Shown in pieces: positions 1-5,497 of a stretch of DNA of 6,458 nucleotides. The stretch is from Candidatus Bathyarchaeota archaeon (GTDB lineage: Archaea > Thermoproteota > Bathyarchaeia > Bathyarchaeales > Bathyarchaeaceae), in contig JACUTO010000085.1 in the NCBI GenBank assembly GCA_014859755.1, positions 1 through 6,458 on the forward strand, in the 5' to 3' direction. Position 1 is the first letter of the stretch; each line of letters begins with the position of its first letter. The notes under the pieces were generated by a model. The model did not search any database. It was not told the DNA's origin and saw nothing but the letters and a program-made list of their open reading frames with translations. A program made the translations under genes and the position numbers.

Positions 1-1
1 A

Positions 2-46
2 GCCGTCACCATTCGCTACGAGTGGGAAAGGGAATTGAGGAAATAG
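2..46 (+). CDS. Possible C-terminal end of an upstream gene (partial)
   Basis: An open frame enters from the left edge and ends at a TAG codon at 44-46. It reads AVTIRYEWERELRK, a charged, helix-like tail that looks like a normal protein C-terminus. A second frame is also open from the edge to 123, but it gives a less protein-like sequence rich in Ser, His and Asn. Only 14 residues are visible, so no family can be named and the call rests on composition alone. The gene would lie in the same direction as the next two small genes. Confidence 0.35.
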   Translation, partial: AVTIRYEWERELRK

Positions 47-134
47 ACTCCCAATTTACGTCGTGTGGCTTAACCGAGACTGATTGGAATAATTATGTGC
101 GCGCGCATTGTGCATCCTTCTAAAGTGATGGCAG

Positions 135-434
135 ATGTCTCATGTTATTAGAATAAAGAGAACGGCTTTCCCAGGCGAGGAAAAAAAGAGCGAGAAAGAA
201 TTAAGACACATGATCAAAGAGCGCATCAATGATTTAGTGAAGGAAGGAAAGCTTTCCAAGAAAGCAGACAAACTGATGAAAAAAGGAAAACTGAAGATAA
301 AGGTCCCTATAACAACAGAGATTAAAGTAAACGATAAAGCTTACAAGGAATTGTTACTTATTTTCAAACTCTACAAAATTTCCTTCAAACGAGCACGTAA
401 AGGGATTGAAATAGATACTAACAAAAGACTATAA
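135..434 (+). CDS. Small, strongly basic protein of unknown function
   Basis: This 99-residue protein is not one I recognise. It is very rich in Lys and Arg, with a charged, probably helical N-terminal half (residues about 15-50, many KK pairs) and a C-terminal half of alternating hydrophobic and basic residues (KLKIKVPITTEIKV, then a YKELLLIFKLYKISF segment). I see no cysteines, membrane segment or signal peptide. The charge suggests nucleic-acid or ribosome binding, but that is inference. The ATG at 135 is supported by GTGAT at 125-129, which can pair with the 3' end of archaeal 16S rRNA at a 5-base spacing. An AT-rich element around 88-95 could be its TATA box. The stop is TAA, and the gene is followed by a 96-base gap before the small membrane protein. 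Confidence 0.65.
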   Translation: MSHVIRIKRTAFPGEEKKSEKELRHMIKERINDLVKEGKLSKKADKLMKKGKLKIKVPITTEIKVNDKAYKELLLIFKLYKISFKRARKGIEIDTNKRL

Positions 435-514
435 CTTATTGTTGTGTATGCCGACCCAGCCTTTTCTACGGACGCGCGCGCAAAACTCTAAATTAGTCGA
501 GAGAATAAGTTATA
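430..514. repeat. 11-bp inverted repeat flanking the gap between two small genes
   Basis: TATAACTTATT at 430-440 is exactly complementary to AATAAGTTATA at 504-514, with 63 bases between. The left arm covers the stop codon of the basic-protein gene and the right arm ends just before the ribosome site of the next gene. It could fold in RNA as a long-loop stem, act as a pair of DNA sites, or be chance in AT-rich DNA. The match is seen; any role is inference. Confidence 0.35.
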
Positions 515-530
515 ACTGAAGTGAAATATT

Positions 531-857
531 GTGTCGCCTATCGACTTTGCGTTGATGGTGCTTATCTTCGGAGAGTTCTTTCTGTTTCTGGCCATCGCTT
601 CCTATTTTGGAGAGAGAAGGGAAAAACGCAAGAAAACAAAAACCAAAGACTTCCCCTTCTTCGAGGCGGTCTGGACCAAAAGCAAGATGGTTTATACCGT
701 TTATCCAGACCACTTGGAAATATTTGTTCCTACCTCCAGAGTTGAAATCCAAGAAAAACAAAAATAGAAAATCGCGCGCGTCTGCCAACTTGTAGAAGCA
801 GGCTTTGACTTCGTCTGCCAAAAAGACGACCTGATGTATTTCAGAAAACGCAAATAG
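531..857 (+). pseudogene. Small single-pass membrane protein interrupted by an in-frame amber codon
   Basis: The frame opens at GTG 531, with GTGA at 521-524 as a possible ribosome site; ATG 555 is an alternative start. Residues about 6-25 (FALMVLIFGEFFLFLAIASY) form one membrane helix, followed by a very basic stretch (ERREKRKKTKTK) that predicts a cytoplasmic C-terminal part. That part continues as a beta-like segment (KMVYTVYPDHLEIFVP) to TAG at 765-767. The same frame then stays open for 29 more codons, reading KIARVCQLVEAGFDFVCQK, then DDLMYFRKRK, to a second TAG at 855-857. The extension looks coding and ends 34 bases before the convergent ligase stop, so I read this as one gene of 108 codons plus the amber. 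The amber may be a nonsense mutation, a sequence error, readthrough or pyrrolysine. The function is unknown. If the amber is a true stop, a 78-residue protein (531-767) remains. Confidence 0.55.
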
Positions 858-891
858 CGAGATAGACGACAATTTGAGAATACTGGAAAAA

Positions 892-2580
892 CTATGAGTA
901 TCTCGCTTTTTTCTTAAATTGCTTCTCGTAGATTTTCCTAACCCTTTGAATGGTGTCAGCTTCTTCTGGGCTTTTGTCGTCTCGAATACGGGTTATTCTG
1001 GCGAAACGCAACGCCATTCCGCATTTGTATTTCGGGCTTTTCTGGATTTCGTTGTAGGCCACTTCCACCACGATTCTGGGAGTGACTACCACTCTTCGGT
1101 GCTCCTCTTTGATAGTCAATTCTTTGAGTCGTTTGGTCATCTCTATGATTTCTTTGTCTGTCAGACCTTTGAAGGTTTTTCCAATCACCAAGAATTCTCC
1201 ACTTTCAAGGTCTCGAGCCGCTAGGTAATAGTCTGAGAGCCAGTTGTGTCTTCTTCCATACCCATACTCAGCCGCAACGATCACCAAATCTAGCGGTTCC
1301 AACGACTCTTTGATTTTGAACCAGCGTTTACCCCGGATTCCAAGAGTATAGAGGCTGTCCAATTTTTTGGCCACAAGCCCTTCATGACCAGTCTCTATGG
1401 CTTCTTTCAAGAACCTCTCGGCTTCACGAGGATTGCCAGTGATTATTTGCTTGGTTAAGGGTATGCCCCCTGCTATTTCTCCCAACTTTTTTCTCCGCTC
1501 AACGTATGGGTCAGCGATGAGGCTTTGCCCGTTAAGATATATGAGGTCGAAAAGGTGGAGTTCAACCGGAATCTTCTCAATCATCTCTTCTACATAATGG
1601 AGCCTTCGAAACCGTCTCATGAGGTGCTGGAACGGAAGCGGGTAGCCGTTCTCTCCAACAGCAATGATCTCACCTTCTAAAATGGCTTCGCTGGCCTTAA
1701 CTTCGTCTCGAGTCAACCTCACAATTTCTGGGAAGCTCTCAGTTACGTCTGTTAGCCTGCGACTGTAAATTCTAACAGTATCCTGGAACTTGTGAATCTG
1801 GACACGAGCCCCATCCAACTTATATTCGAAAGCAGTTTCACCGCCATGTTCTTTGATAACCTCATCTACGGCATCAGCTGTTTGTGCCAACATGGGTTTG
1901 ATGGGCCGAAAAACCTGAAATCGAAGCTTTGAAATTCCTTCTCTGCCTTGAACCTTGGCTATTGCCGCAACTTCTCCTATGTCGCCGGTTAACATGCCTG
2001 CCCTCCTCACAAGATCATGAGGAACGCTGAAGGCTTTTGAAACAGCCAGTTCCATCAAACCCTCGTGGAAACCTGTCCTCATTTCGCCGATCAGTATTTT
2101 AACTATGTATTTAGCCTCCAACGGCGTGGCTTCCCCCAACAAGGTTTGTAGCAAACGCTCCTTTCTCTCTCTAGAACCGTAGCCTCCGGTTTCAGCGATG
2201 GCTTCCAGACTACGTCTCACTACGAGGATTGTCAGAGGTTTTTCAAAAAGCGTAGCCTGCCTCTGAATCTTGCTCGCTTCAAACACAATCTTTGTCGCTG
2301 CTCCTACATCACCTGTTTTGCCGAAAGCACCTGCAAAGCTCTTCCAGCCTACGTTGGTTAAGCGTCTAATCAAACCACTCAGGGTCGCCCAGCTAACTTC
2401 AAGAGTTCTCTGATCCCACTTTGGAAAAGGACGACCAAGGATCATAGATGCCGCAGGTTCTACTTCATCAGTGTGTAAACGCTTCAAAAATTCCGCCACA
2501 AGACTAACCATCAACGTGCGTTTGGATGTGGTCTCCAGCTTCTCGCAAAGCTCAGCCAAAGCCCGAAACTCTGTTTGCAT
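892..2580 (-). CDS. lig: ATP-dependent DNA ligase (archaeal type)
   Basis: This 562-residue enzyme seals nicks between Okazaki fragments and in repair by adenylating itself and then the 5' phosphate of the nick. All nucleotidyltransferase motifs are visible: motif I EYKLDGAR with the adenylated lysine at K254; motif Ia SRR (273-275); motif III LEGE (301-304); motif IIIa FDLIYLNG (344-351); motif IV EGLVAK (400-405); motif V WFKIKE (420-425). An RFARITRIRDDK motif VI lies near 525-536 in the OB fold. Residues 1 to about 225 are the helical DNA-binding domain. The length fits archaeal ligases (about 550-610), and nothing appears missing. The ATG at 2580 begins a typical N-terminus, but no strong ribosome site sits at the usual distance. 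The stop is TAG. The gene is convergent with the interrupted membrane-protein gene and probably has its own promoter, being 142 bases from the TPR gene. Confidence 0.96.
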   Translation of the reverse strand: MQTEFRALAELCEKLETTSKRTLMVSLVAEFLKRLHTDEVEPAASMILGRPFPKWDQRTLEVSWATLSGLIRRLTNVGWKSFAGAFGKTGDVGAATKIVFEASKIQRQATLFEKPLTILVVRRSLEAIAETGGYGSRERKERLLQTLLGEATPLEAKYIVKILIGEMRTGFHEGLMELAVSKAFSVPHDLVRRAGMLTGDIGEVAAIAKVQGREGISKLRFQVFRPIKPMLAQTADAVDEVIKEHGGETAFEYKLDGARVQIHKFQDTVRIYSRRLTDVTESFPEIVRLTRDEVKASEAILEGEIIAVGENGYPLPFQHLMRRFRRLHYVEEMIEKIPVELHLFDLIYLNGQSLIADPYVERRKKLGEIAGGIPLTKQIITGNPREAERFLKEAIETGHEGLVAKKLDSLYTLGIRGKRWFKIKESLEPLDLVIVAAEYGYGRRHNWLSDYYLAARDLESGEFLVIGKTFKGLTDKEIIEMTKRLKELTIKEEHRRVVVTPRIVVEVAYNEIQKSPKYKCGMALRFARITRIRDDKSPEEADTIQRVRKIYEKQFKKKARYS

Positions 2581-2652
2581 AAGTTTATACCTTTACACCT
2601 GATCGTGCGCTTCGTAAGATTTGTCTCCCCACAAAAAAGATAAACGTTTTCA

Positions 2653-2666
2653 TGATTACATAATCA
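2653..2666. promoter_or_regulatory. Palindrome upstream of the ligase gene
   Basis: TGATTACATAATCA contains a perfect 6-bp inverted repeat around a 2-base centre (TGATTA / TAATCA). It lies 73 bases before the ligase start codon. A weak TATA-like stretch on the minus strand (TTTATC, about 2639-2644) lies between the two. A dimeric regulator or the basal promoter upstream element could bind here. There is no second copy in the window and no direct evidence of function. Confidence 0.25.
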
Positions 2667-2704
2667 AGGTAGAAGAATCAAAACATGAGCGCCGTTGCAA
2701 CGCT

Positions 2705-2721
2705 CTGACTTGCCAAGTCAG
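2705..2721 (-). terminator. Hairpin directly after the TPR gene, possible terminator
   Basis: CTGACTTGCCAAGTCAG is a perfect 7-bp stem with a 3-base loop, beginning one base past the TAG stop of the TPR gene. A second, weaker inverted repeat follows on the minus strand (GAGCG ... CGCTC, about 2687-2705, containing GTTGCAAC), and then a T-rich stretch. The placement suits transcript ending or 3'-end protection of the TPR mRNA. Archaeal termination mainly needs U-rich tracts, so the hairpin's role is inferred. Confidence 0.4.
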
Positions 2722-2722
2722 T

Positions 2723-3112
2723 CTATAAAGCTGACAGTTTGTCCTTCACTTCTTTTATCTTCTTTTTCAGTTCCTCAGCCTTTTCTTTTTCTCCAGTTGC
2801 TTTGTAGCAGTCAAGGGCATACTCCAGAGCGCTAAGCCCAAAACGGTCGTACCCCACTTTGAACGCCAAGTCCGCCGCCTTGAGGAAGCGTTCCGTTGCA
2901 GTGCTGTAATCCTTTAGTATGTAGTTGCATTCAGCTGCCTTAAACAGTACATACGAGGCGTCGAAAGAATTCCTGGCTTTTTCGTAAAGCTCGGAAGCCC
3001 GTAAGAATTTCTCCATCGCCTCCTCATGCTTACCAACATCGGACAAGGCTGTTCCTTCTCTATGAATCTTTATGGGATCCTCCTTCTCTTCGGTTCCTTC
3101 ACCACTGCTCAT
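2723..3112 (-). CDS. Small TPR-repeat protein (SNAP-like helical repeats)
   Basis: This 129-residue, all-helical protein has about three tetratricopeptide repeats. Repeat 1 spans about residues 14-47 (HREGTALSDVGKHEEAMEKF, then ASELYEKA), repeat 2 about 51-85 (ASYVLFKAAECNYILKDYSTA) and repeat 3 about 91-125 (ALEYALDCYKATGEKEKAEE), ending in a Lys-rich helix. The AxxLYEKA and FxxAAxCNY spacing resembles alpha-SNAP-like TPRs. Such repeats form a scaffold for protein-protein contact; the partner cannot be told from the sequence. There is no signal peptide or membrane segment, so it should be cytoplasmic. The start is well fixed by GGTGA six bases before ATG 3112. It is divergent from the DUF123 gene across 156 bases and upstream of the ligase on the same strand, but the hairpin after its stop argues against co-transcription. 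Confidence 0.82.
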   Translation of the reverse strand: MSSGEGTEEKEDPIKIHREGTALSDVGKHEEAMEKFLRASELYEKARNSFDASYVLFKAAECNYILKDYSTATERFLKAADLAFKVGYDRFGLSALEYALDCYKATGEKEKAEELKKKIKEVKDKLSAL

Positions 3113-3268
3113 GCTATTTCACCTGTAACCTTTGCTATCAGTTGTTGATTGCCTTTTTTAGGTTTTCTACCTCTCTTGCAAAACCGCGGTAACAAAAGAT
3201 TCAACGATTATCGGAACGATGGAGGATAACATACCTTCAAATATAAAAGAGGACTATTTGAGAACTAG
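3113..3268. promoter_or_regulatory. Divergent promoter region between TPR and DUF123 genes
   Basis: This 156-base gap feeds two diverging genes. On the plus strand ATATAAAA at 3241-3248 is a good TATA box, its centre about 25 bases before GTG 3269, so the DUF123 transcript should be nearly leaderless. On the minus side only AGGTGA, the TPR ribosome site, is clear; I see no strong TATA box for that gene. A 17-codon open frame (3219-3272, MEDNIPSNIKEDYLRTR) overlaps the GTG start, but it encloses the TATA box and lacks a ribosome site, so it is not called as a gene. Confidence 0.5.
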
Positions 3269-3775
3269 GTGATTGACCTTTTGATGAAAAGAGACGTACA
3301 CCTCATTCAAGCGCTTCCAACGAATGGAATCTACACCTTGATTATATTTTTGTCAAGGGAAATATGCCTAAACGTAGGAAAGTTAGGTCAGCAGAGATTT
3401 CCAAAGGGATACTACACCTACACCGGATCCGCCTTGGGCAAAGGAGCCTCAAGCTTAAAACGTCGAATTTCAAGGCACCTACAGAAAAAGAAACGGAACT
3501 TCTGGCACATAGACTTCCTTCTGGCTAATGAAAACGCAACTGTAACAGCGGTTGCGGCCGCCCAGACCAACGAAAAATTGGAATGCACTTTGAATAGCTA
3601 CATAAAAATGGAAGGAGGGGCAAAAATTCTTGTAAAAGGGTTCGGCGCTTCCGACTGTAGTGAAAACTGTGAGAGTCACCTTTTATATCTTGGCGAGGGA
3701 AACATCGAATCAAAAATCGTTACCGTCTATTCCAAGCGCTTTGGATCTAAGCCTCTCCTTGTAAACTTTGGCTGA
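3269..3775 (+). CDS. DUF123-family GIY-YIG-fold protein (putative nuclease)
   Basis: This 168-residue protein matches the archaeal DUF123 family, a branch of the GIY-YIG nuclease superfamily that in some genomes is fused to endonuclease III. Visible marks are GIYTLII (residues 20-26, the GIY strand), VGKLGQQRFPKGYYTYTGSALG (36-57, where YTG replaces YIG), RRISRHL (65-71), the family signature FWHIDFLL (78-85), LECTL near 104, and GFGASDC with ESHLLYLG (124-142). Whether members cut DNA is not firmly established. The last 25 residues extend past the usual domain end. The start is uncertain: GTG 3269 fits a leaderless transcript from the TATA box at 3241, whereas ATG 3284 (residue 6) lies 11 bases after GGTGA and would give 163 residues. 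It heads the plus-strand series. Confidence 0.88.
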   Translation: MIDLLMKRDVHLIQALPTNGIYTLIIFLSREICLNVGKLGQQRFPKGYYTYTGSALGKGASSLKRRISRHLQKKKRNFWHIDFLLANENATVTAVAAAQTNEKLECTLNSYIKMEGGAKILVKGFGASDCSENCESHLLYLGEGNIESKIVTVYSKRFGSKPLLVNFG

Positions 3776-3830
3776 GAATGGGTTGTTCTGAACGTTTTGG
3801 CTCCAAAAGTCTCAAATTCCTCTTCTATTG

Positions 3831-3838
3831 AGTATAAG
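3831..3838 (+). promoter_or_regulatory. Possible TATA box of the acetyltransferase gene
   Basis: AGTATAAG is centred about 29 bases before TTG 3864, the position expected for a leaderless archaeal transcript beginning at that codon. It supports the shorter start for the acetyltransferase, because this box would lie inside the coding region if TTG 3828 were used. The match to consensus is moderate. Confidence 0.35.
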
Positions 3839-3863
3839 AAGGAAGTTGAATGGGCGGCAAACC

Positions 3864-4319
3864 TTGTCAATAACCATACAGCGAGCCACGATCAACGATC
3901 TGGAAACGCTTTATCGAATTGAGAGGGAATGCTTCACCTTAGAAGCGTTTAACAAACAACAAATAGCCTACCTTTTGGAAAGCCCTAACGCCGTAAGCTT
4001 GGCGGCAAAAACAAACAACGTAATAGCTGGCTTTATCATCGGTTTAATTCATCGCCACGACGAAAAGACAACTGGCCGCGTCTACACCTTAGACGTTGCA
4101 GTTAAGTATCGAAGGAAAGGCATCGGGTTGAAACTCCTTGACGAAATTGAGCGAATTTTCGTAAAGAGAGGAGCCAAAATCTGCTATCTTGAAGTGCGCA
4201 AAGACAATATGGCAGCGCTAGAGCTCTACCGCAAGCACGGTTACACAGAGGTGGAAGAACTTAAAGATTATTACAAGGGAGCCCACGGAGTTCGACTCGA
4301 AAAGAAGTTAGGAATTTGA
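3864..4319 (+). CDS. GNAT N-acetyltransferase, RimI/Ard1-like
   Basis: This protein of about 151 residues probably moves acetyl from acetyl-CoA to protein N-termini, as archaeal RimI/Ard1 enzymes do. It opens with the usual ITIQRATINDLETLYRIE and has ECF at 22-24. Motif A is TLDVAVKYRRKGIG (75-88, with the acetyl-CoA pyrophosphate loop RRKGIG), and motif B is LEVRKDNMAALELYRKHGY (109-127, containing the N-x-x-A-L-x-L-Y-x-x-x-G signature). A YYKGAHGVRLEKKL end (136-149) closes the domain. No ATG is available near the start. TTG 3864 is preferred because the family begins here and a TATA-like box lies 29 bases upstream; TTG 3846 and TTG 3828 would add 6 or 12 basic residues. It follows the DUF123 gene by 88 bases and may be separately transcribed. 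Substrate class is inferred from the family. Confidence 0.9.
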   Translation: MSITIQRATINDLETLYRIERECFTLEAFNKQQIAYLLESPNAVSLAAKTNNVIAGFIIGLIHRHDEKTTGRVYTLDVAVKYRRKGIGLKLLDEIERIFVKRGAKICYLEVRKDNMAALELYRKHGYTEVEELKDYYKGAHGVRLEKKLGI

Positions 4320-4403
4320 TTGAATAGTATGGGGTGAAACCGCCAAAAATTACCTAATCTCATCTTATTTTGCCAAAAACGGTAAGACAACCTTTCCAAT
4401 AAC

Positions 4404-4409
4404 TTTTTT
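4404..4409 (+). terminator. T-run after the acetyltransferase gene, possible terminator
   Basis: A run of six T within AACTTTTTTGTG lies 84 bases after the acetyltransferase stop, with further T-rich stretches nearby (about 4365-4374). Archaeal polymerase ends at such U-rich tracts. The rest of the 164-base gap before the regulator holds its promoter and no gene that I can see. Confidence 0.3.
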
Positions 4410-4452
4410 GTGTCGTTTGATTAGCAAAATACTAGAAGCAACATCGACAAAG

Positions 4453-4460
4453 TTTATATA
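4453..4460 (+). promoter_or_regulatory. TATA box of the Lrp/AsnC gene
   Basis: TTTATATA is a near-consensus archaeal TATA box, centred about 27 bases before ATG 4484. Transcription should therefore start at or next to the start codon, giving a leaderless mRNA; no ribosome site is present, as expected. Confidence 0.75.
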
Positions 4461-4462
4461 TG

Positions 4463-4479
4463 GTGAATAATTAATTCAC
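4463..4479. promoter_or_regulatory. Palindromic operator in the Lrp/AsnC promoter
   Basis: GTGAATAATTAATTCAC holds a perfect 6-bp inverted repeat (GTGAAT / ATTCAC) around an AATTA centre. It starts three bases after the TATA box and ends four bases before ATG 4484. AT-centred palindromes of about 13-17 bases are typical Lrp/AsnC sites, and this one would block polymerase or TFB access, so autorepression by the adjacent gene product is the natural reading. The palindrome and placement are seen; the binding is inferred. Confidence 0.6.
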
Positions 4480-4483
4480 GGGC

Positions 4484-4966
4484 ATGGCAAAGCAAAACAT
4501 GATTAAGCTGCTCTACGAAATGATGAAAAATTCGAAGAGAAGCGATAGGGAAATCGCCAAAATCATAGGAGTTTCGCAGCCAACCATCACCAGAATGAGA
4601 CAAAGGCTAGAAAAAACAGGGTATATCCGGGATTATACCGTCATACCAAATTTGGAAAAACTAGGATATGAAATCGCTGCTTTCACATTCATGACCATTG
4701 CTAATTCCAATGCAAAAAGTGAAAACACGAACAAATGGATTGAATCCAACCCAAAAATCGTATTCTCAGCCTCCGGTGACGGCATAAACGGCAAAAATTC
4801 CATAATGGTGTCAATACACAAAGATTTCACCGACTACTCGAAGTTTATGTCAGAGCTTAGGTCAAAATTGTCTGAGAACATAAGGAACATCGATGGCTTT
4901 TTGGTGCCCCTAAGAGGCGACATACCAAAACATTTTTCTTTCAAATACCTCCAACCCATGCTGTAA
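4484..4966 (+). CDS. Lrp/AsnC-family transcriptional regulator
   Basis: This is a 160-residue DNA-binding regulator. Residues about 6-42 form the winged-helix HTH (MIKLLYEMMKNSKRSDREIA, then IIGVSQPTITRMRQRLEKTG, the recognition helix lying about 31-42), followed by YIRDYTVIPNLEKLGYEIAA, the usual linker into the C-terminal sensor domain. That half (about 62-145) keeps an alternating strand and helix pattern (FTFMTI; KIVFSASGDG; NSIMVSIHKDFTDYSKFMSEL; VPLRGD) but is divergent from the standard RAM ligand-binding domain, with an unusual NSNAKSENTNKW insert-like stretch. The ligand and targets are unknown. The ATG is fixed by the TATA box 27 bases upstream. A palindrome between the TATA box and ATG suggests self-regulation. 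There is no partner gene in an operon. Confidence 0.9.
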   Translation: MAKQNMIKLLYEMMKNSKRSDREIAKIIGVSQPTITRMRQRLEKTGYIRDYTVIPNLEKLGYEIAAFTFMTIANSNAKSENTNKWIESNPKIVFSASGDGINGKNSIMVSIHKDFTDYSKFMSELRSKLSENIRNIDGFLVPLRGDIPKHFSFKYLQPML

Positions 4967-5284
4967 GTTTCCTGAGGAATTACCCGAAAAAACCCCATCG
5001 CTATTACTGAGTACGCGATATGCTCTCTAGTGGAAACAAATCTTCTACAAAAGCTTCTATTAAATTGATGTGACTCGTAAGTTTCATGGCTATTGTTCCT
5101 ATATTTCATGTTTCCTTTCAGAGCTTGGCATAAAGCAGTTTGGAGACTTCCTAATGGTTGACGAAGCTAAGACTAAAGGAACTGCCGTCCCTTTGAAAAA
5201 GAGGGGAAGGCTAAGCCATGGATCTTGAAACATGATTTACAATTCATAACTCATTTTAAATGCCAAAGTCAACGTTAAGCCACA
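4967..5284 (+). other. Gap with possible decayed coding sequence and the promoter of the four-cysteine gene
   Basis: No intact gene is convincing in this 318-base stretch. Two adjacent plus-strand frames look partly protein-like. One, at 4976-5068, includes AITEYAICSLVETNLLQKLL but has no good start. The other, at 5070-5228 from a GTG (52 residues), includes SELGIKQFGDFLMVDEAKTK and has an internal ATG at 5154 that would give 24 residues. They lie in different frames and abut, as expected of a gene broken by a frameshift, but I recognise no family and either could be chance. The last 30 bases contain the TATA box of the downstream small gene. Confidence 0.25.
5254..5261 (+). promoter_or_regulatory. 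TATA box of the four-cysteine small gene
   Basis: TTTTAAAT is centred about 27 bases before ATG 5285, matching the spacing seen at the Lrp gene and implying a leaderless transcript. No ribosome site precedes the ATG, which fits. This is one of the better arguments that the small frame downstream is a real gene. Confidence 0.5.
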
Positions 5285-5437
5285 ATGTTAACCCAGAAAC
5301 ATAAACACAAAGTACGATCACGCTCTGAACTACCAGACTGCAAATTTGAAAACCCATGTGATTTCAAGGCAAAGTATCGAAATAAGACGAAATGCCGTTG
5401 GGACGGCAGGTGCAACCAACAAATCACCAAACCCTGA
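5285..5437 (+). CDS. Small four-cysteine protein, possible zinc-binding
   Basis: This 50-residue protein runs from ATG 5285 to TGA 5435-5437. After a basic N-terminus (MLTQKHKHKVRSRSELPD) it carries four cysteines in the symmetrical pattern C-x5-C-x11-C-x5-C, reading CKFENPCDF near the first pair and CRWDGRC at the second. Paired cysteines in so short a cytoplasmic-type protein suggest a structural zinc or iron-sulfur site; no signal peptide is seen, so export with disulfides is less likely. I do not recognise a named family, and the function is unknown. A TATA-like box sits at leaderless spacing before the ATG. The stop lies 60 bases from the convergent stop of the minus-strand small gene, a normal gene spacing. 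Other frames through here read less naturally, including a longer one at 5346-5555. Confidence 0.55.
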   Translation: MLTQKHKHKVRSRSELPDCKFENPCDFKAKYRNKTKCRWDGRCNQQITKP

Positions 5438-5497
5438 GAGGAAAAAGAAGGGAAGGTTAACCAGAGCGCATAGATCGGGGCCAAGCTCGCTGTGTTT

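Noticed and set aside
510..872. 120-codon minus-strand frame opposite the small membrane protein
   Set aside because: It mirrors the plus-strand gene, has an irregular composition without a recognisable domain, and overlaps a frame with a clear membrane helix and charged tail.
919..1224. Plus-strand frame of 101 codons inside the ligase
   Set aside because: It is antisense to the conserved C-terminal part of the ligase and has the biased composition expected of a mirror frame.
2687..2721. Complete tRNA gene
   Set aside because: Only an anticodon-arm-like hairpin is present; there is no acceptor stem, T arm or GGTTC-type motif, and TPR coding sequence follows at once.
3219..3272. 17-codon leader frame ending in GTGA overlap with the DUF123 start
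   Set aside because: It has no ribosome site, and the TATA box for the downstream gene lies inside it, so it would not be transcribed from that promoter.
4834..5109. Minus-strand frame across the end of the Lrp gene
   Set aside because: Most of it is antisense to the well-supported regulator and it shows no domain-like pattern.
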